Below the pieces are notes generated by a model, which worked only from the letters and a program-made list of their open reading frames with translations, had not been told where the DNA came from and ran no database searches. From Aulosira sp. FACHB-615 (GTDB lineage Bacteria; Cyanobacteriota; Cyanobacteriia; Cyanobacteriales; Nostocaceae): a stretch of 64,000 nucleotides of DNA. The stretch lies in contig NZ_JACJSE010000031.1 of NCBI RefSeq assembly GCF_014698045.1, positions 14,906-78,905 on the forward strand, read 5' to 3'. The position numbers and the translations under genes are program-made. The first letter of the stretch is position 1. The number at the start of each line of letters is the position of its first letter. Shown here in pieces: positions 62,594 through 64,000 of the stretch.

Positions 62594-62978
62594 TCATGTA
62601 ATAAATTTGGAAGAACCCCTCTCCAAACCTCTCCCCGACGCGGGGAGAGGCTTAAGACCCTCATTTTTTGGTACTCAGTTATAGATTTTGAGCAGCTTTA
62701 GCTACAAGCAGGGTTGGGGTTAGGTTCTGTCCAAATCACGTTAAACAATCAGGACTTATGCAGGTGTCGTAATTGGTGGTTGGTGCGTGACGCTATAAGT
62801 CTCATGACTACGTTCAAATCTTCTTGCTGCGTCACACACCCTACAGGAAAAATTGCCAGTTGCATAAGTCTTAATAATGTTGGGGTTCACTTCGTTACAC
62901 CCAACCTACCACTTTTTACGACTTCTAATCTTGGCTCTTTCTTTTGCCTTTTTACTTTTTACTTTTTACTTATTCACT
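62594..62978. other. Intergenic region with dispersed repeats
   Basis: Contains AACCCCTCTCCAAACCTCTC and CGGGGAGAGGCTT, related to 17580-17710, and the element at 62751-62872. Its ORFs are shadows of repeats. Confidence 0.6.
62751..62872. mobile_element. MITE-like element with AGGACTTATGCA ends
   Basis: 122 bp with near-perfect ends (AGGACTTATGCA and TGCATAAGTCTT). The interior is the reverse complement of 43218-43322 with scattered changes. Confidence 0.8.
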
Positions 62979-63284
62979 ATGTCTAATCTTCGTCGAATCA
63001 CTGCACGCGAACAACATCTGATTTTACTCTATAGCAATTGGGAATTGAGTATGACACCAGCACAATTTTATGCCAAATGGTCTGTAAGTTATGAACTAAT
63101 TGCCTTGATATGTTCCCGTTCTGATTCAACAGTAAGAGGTTGGTTCAGAAGTAGCTCTAATCGACGCTATCCCACACATAATGATTTACTTCATTTGGCT
63201 TTGATGGATTTTTTTCTAGAACATTTTGAGGAGATTCCTGAACAGGTTTTGCATTGGTTATGCTTTAATCAGCATGACTCATAG
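62979..63284 (+). CDS. Small helix-turn-helix-type cyanobacterial protein
   Basis: A 101-aa protein with REQHLILLYSNWELSMTPAQ and the helix-turn-helix-like ELIALICSRSDSTVRGWFRS, then a mostly helical C-terminus. The pattern is conserved in Nostocales, function unknown. I start at 62979 because the same CTTTTTACTTTTTACTTATTCA stretch precedes the ATG as in RT-Cas1; an upstream in-frame ATG at 62877 reads through repeat DNA. It sits outside the inverted repeats. Confidence 0.72.
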   Translation: MSNLRRITAREQHLILLYSNWELSMTPAQFYAKWSVSYELIALICSRSDSTVRGWFRSSSNRRYPTHNDLLHLALMDFFLEHFEEIPEQVLHWLCFNQHDS

Positions 63285-63396
63285 TTTAAGTAATTTGTCA
63301 ATAGCATCTTGCTCTGTCTTAACAAATACTCATTAGCTACTTTGATAATAGTCAATTTTAAAGCTGAATTTCTGGGTATTTTATAACATTTGCAAG

Positions 63397-63636
63397 GTGG
63401 TTATAATGACCTATCAAGAGCAACTGCATCCTTGGTGCATTATTCGGGTTTTATCTAATCAACAACTGTCAGATAATGCTGGCGATATTTCTAATGTTAT
63501 TGCAAGATTTCGTCGCCGTGATGATGCAGTTGCTTATTTACAAGTGTTGCAACATTCAAGCAAAAATATCAAGTTTTTGATTATTTTTGATATGCAAGGA
63601 GTGAGAAATTTACCCAAGAATAAAGCTTTAAGTTGA
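63397..63636 (+). CDS. Conserved small hypothetical protein, 79 aa
   Basis: Contains CIIRVLSNQQLSDNAGDISN, FRRRDDAVAYLQVLQHSS and IIFDMQG. A small alpha/beta protein common in cyanobacterial intergenic contexts, with no assigned function. AAGGTGG precedes the first ATG (63397); an ATG 9 bp later is possible. A Rho-independent terminator follows at 63687. Confidence 0.65.
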   Translation: MVIMTYQEQLHPWCIIRVLSNQQLSDNAGDISNVIARFRRRDDAVAYLQVLQHSSKNIKFLIIFDMQGVRNLPKNKALS

Positions 63637-63686
63637 TTGACTACCGAAACACCTGCGTTTTTATAGCGTGGCATAACAATATTATT

Positions 63687-63727
63687 ATCCCTAGCGATCG
63701 CCTAAACCGTTTGCTAGGGATTTTTTA
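63687..63727 (+). terminator. Rho-independent terminator
   Basis: ATCCCTAGC and GCTAGGGAT form a 9-bp stem with a 17-nt loop including a HIP1 core, followed by TTTTTA, 51 bp after the 79-aa gene. Confidence 0.7.
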
Positions 63728-63728
63728 T

Positions 63729-63750
63729 TATCCCCTTGTGGGGATGAAAC
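63729..63750 (+). repeat. Solitary CRISPR-repeat-like sequence
   Basis: ATCCCCTTGTGGGGATGAAAC has the same CCCC-loop-GGGGATGxAAAC frame as the two arrays (CCCCTCACGGGGATGGAAAC). No second copy follows. Could be a decayed array end or chance. Confidence 0.35.
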
Positions 63751-63797
63751 AAGATAAAATACAAGGACTGTGATTCAAATACAGCACCTACGGCTGT

Positions 63798-64000
63798 TAT
63801 GAGGTACAGTAGCAGCAACTAGCAAACCAGTTTCTTAAATGTTGAGGATTTATTAAGTCGAGTGCAACTGAGATTAGTTTATCAACCATTTCTGTTGTAG
63901 TTGGAGCAAAATTGCGTAAAAAAGATTTAAGTTGTGACCACCATAATTCAATTGGATTAAAATCGGGGGAGTATGGGGATAAACAAATAACTTTCGCACC
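63798..64000 (-). CDS. IS630-type transposase, C-terminal part (cut by window edge)
   Basis: The minus strand from the window edge reads CLSPYSPDFNPIELWWSQLK then SFLRNFAPTTTEMVDKLI, the typical C-terminal DDE part of IS630/Tc1-type transposases with the catalytic Glu in NPIE. The stop is at 63798. The rest lies outside the window. Nearby ATACAGCACC and GAGGTACAG (63780-63810) match the fragments at 13731 and 24695, so these probably mark the element end. Confidence 0.85.

Overview
The window looks like chromosomal DNA of a filamentous, heterocyst-forming-type (Nostocales) cyanobacterium. This rests on the dense GCGATCGC (HIP1) octamers, a photosystem II psbI gene, a carotenoid-binding helical carotenoid protein, four genes resembling the Nostoc hormogonium polysaccharide (hps) set, two glycogen phosphorylases, a cyanobacterial 2-oxoglutarate decarboxylase/succinate-semialdehyde dehydrogenase pair, long two-component kinases and TPR-CHAT proteins, and many short palindromic or MITE-like repeats.

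Layout. 0-9 kb: VIT/vWA protein, a minus-strand cluster with an antitoxin-toxin pair, a TrkA-type channel-like protein with an unusual pore motif, a NADAR protein and small hypotheticals. 9-21 kb: TPR protein, a family-4 uracil-DNA glycosylase interrupted by an intein, metal-handling proteins (HMA, DUF305), an RRM protein, the 2-OGDC/SSADH pair, an orphan ParA-like ATPase, a HIP1 tandem array, a GG-leader peptide and a DUF429 protein. 21-33 kb: two different glycogen phosphorylases, a hexapeptide acyltransferase, psbI and a large DUF3769/LptD-like protein. 33-39 kb: hpsL-N-O-P-like polysaccharide genes. 39-49 kb: an RTX remnant, a helical carotenoid protein, LtrA, TetR with a possible two-operator promoter, and three signalling genes (hybrid kinase, response regulator, hybrid kinase). 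49-53 kb: moaE overlapping a 1258-aa TPR-CHAT gene.

53.6-62.2 kb is the most striking part: a CRISPR adaptation island without effector genes. A minus-oriented array (53.6-54.6 kb) and a plus-oriented array (58.8-60.0 kb) point away from a central segment that encodes an HTH-DUF4384 protein, a small unknown protein and a reverse transcriptase-Cas1 fusion. Both arrays have homologous leaders facing this segment. Three GACCCCCTCAG-type boxes are conserved, and the last box is exactly 48 bp from the first repeat in both. Further right, a stand-alone cas1-cas2 pair lies between two identical 129-bp inverted repeats. Its Cas1 has Ser where the catalytic Glu should be, while the RT-Cas1 keeps it. 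No cas10, cmr/csm, cas3 or cas6 lies in the window, so interference proteins must come from elsewhere. The simplest reading is a mobile or modular spacer-acquisition unit in which an active RT-Cas1, a degenerate Cas1 and the only Cas2 may work together. That cooperation is inference.

The right end holds an orphan RelE-like toxin, small conserved cyanobacterial proteins, a solitary CRISPR-like repeat and the 3' end of an IS630-type transposase cut by the window edge.
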